DNA of 5,405 nt from Actinomycetes bacterium (GTDB lineage Bacteria; Actinomycetota; Actinomycetes; Actinomycetales; Cellulomonadaceae), in contig JAEXEM010000473.1 of the NCBI GenBank assembly GCA_023401045.1, positions 1-5,405 on the forward strand, given 5' to 3'. The position numbers were made by a program, and so were the translations under genes. Every line of letters starts with the position of its first letter. Position 1 is the first letter of the stretch. The notes beneath the pieces were generated by a model that saw nothing but the letters and a program-made list of their open reading frames with translations, did not search any database and had not been told where the DNA came from. Shown here piece after piece: positions 4,933 to 5,405 of the stretch.

Positions 4933-5405
4933 TCTGGTTGGCCGTCGTCGCCAGCGCCCTGCTGGGCGTCTCCGACTTCCTCGGTGGCGTGCTGTCACGC
5001 CGCACCGCCCTGCTCGTCGTCCTCCTCGGGTCGCAGGTCGTCACCACGGTGGCGCTCGTGCCGCAGGTGGTCGGCGGGGCGGTCGACCTCGGGGACGTCA
5101 ACGCCCGCTCGTGGGGCCTCGTCGCGGGTGTCGCGACCGCCGTGGCGGTGGCGTCGCTCTTCGCGGCGCTGGCGCGCGGCACGATGGGGGTCGTCGCGCC
5201 GGTGACCGCGCTGTCGGTCGTCGTGCCCGTGGGGGCCGGCGTCCTCGCGGGGGAGCGGGTGGGCCTCGTCGTCGGGGCCGCGCTCGCCGTCGCGGTGCTC
5301 GGCACGGTGCTCGCGAGCGGCCCGGAGGTGCGGGGCGCCTCGGGGCACGGGCCGCTGCCGCTCGTCCTCGCGGTCGTCGCGGCGGTCGCCTTCGGGGTCG
5401 CCAAC
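4929..5405 (+). CDS. EamA/DMT-family membrane transporter, N-terminal half (3' end outside window)
   Basis: An open frame of 159 codons runs from ATG 4929 to the window end without a stop. It begins with a membrane segment MIWLAVVASALLGVSDFLGG and contains at least five hydrophobic helices, near 2-20, 27-49, 62-84, 87-105 and 109-127, with a sixth starting near 141. GVVAPVTALSVVVPVGAGVLAGERV (residues 90-114 region) is the helix 4 pattern of the first EamA repeat: a VAP motif, a proline-containing helix and a GER turn. This is the first of the two repeats of a ten-helix protein. Such proteins mostly export small metabolites. The start overlaps the ATPase stop as ATGA, with GGAAGGA at 4918-4924, so it is probably made together with the ECF transporter. 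Export of a base or another product of nucleoside breakdown is possible but is inference. Confidence 0.85.
   Translation, partial: MIWLAVVASALLGVSDFLGGVLSRRTALLVVLLGSQVVTTVALVPQVVGGAVDLGDVNARSWGLVAGVATAVAVASLFAALARGTMGVVAPVTALSVVVPVGAGVLAGERVGLVVGAALAVAVLGTVLASGPEVRGASGHGPLPLVLAVVAAVAFGVAN

Noticed and set aside
3292..4998. Very long open frame on the minus strand across both ATPase genes
   Set aside because: The product is low-complexity and rich in Arg, Asp, Gly and Ala, with no domain. It mirrors the codon bias of the two clear ATPases on the other strand, as is usual in very GC-rich DNA.

Overview
The window reads as part of a very GC-rich actinobacterial chromosome. By eye GC is well over 70%, and the third codon positions are almost all G or C. 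Codon choice looks the same in every gene. The style suggests a Cellulomonas-like or related actinomycete, but nothing here fixes the genus. All seven genes lie on the + strand and fill nearly the whole window. There is no insertion sequence, tRNA, rRNA or CRISPR array.

Layout: (1) positions 1-404 hold the C-terminal part of a LacI/GalR-family regulator that starts outside the window. (2) A 110-base C-rich gap carries a small hairpin and a ribosome binding site. (3) Positions 515-1543 encode a cytosolic inosine-uridine-type nucleoside hydrolase. (4) A 107-base gap holds a 16-base tandem repeat, alternative hairpins and a perfect Shine-Dalgarno sequence. (5) Positions 1651-4932 encode a complete energy-coupling factor (ECF) transporter in the order S, T, A, A. 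(6) Positions 4929-5405 are the first half of an EamA/DMT-family membrane transporter, cut by the window end. The last five genes are packed tightly: 2 bases separate S and T, and the next three junctions are ATGA overlaps, so coupled translation is likely.

Taken together the genes look like a nucleoside salvage or catabolism operon. The ECF transporter would bring in a nucleoside, the signal-less hydrolase would split it into base and ribose in the cytosol, and the LacI-type protein is a plausible local regulator. The EamA protein might export a product. The S component, which sets substrate choice, does not match a vitamin-specific S family that I recognise, so the substrate is inferred from the neighbouring hydrolase only.

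The points most worth a second look are the pairing of a nucleoside hydrolase with a dedicated ECF transporter of unassigned specificity, the non-canonical ABC signature (LSLSE instead of LSGGQ) in one of the two ATPases, and four unusual nucleic-acid structures: the tandem-repeat leader, a 17-pair hairpin with a UNCG tetraloop inside the T gene, an 11-pair hairpin in the first A gene, and a 20-base perfect palindrome just ahead of the EamA gene.
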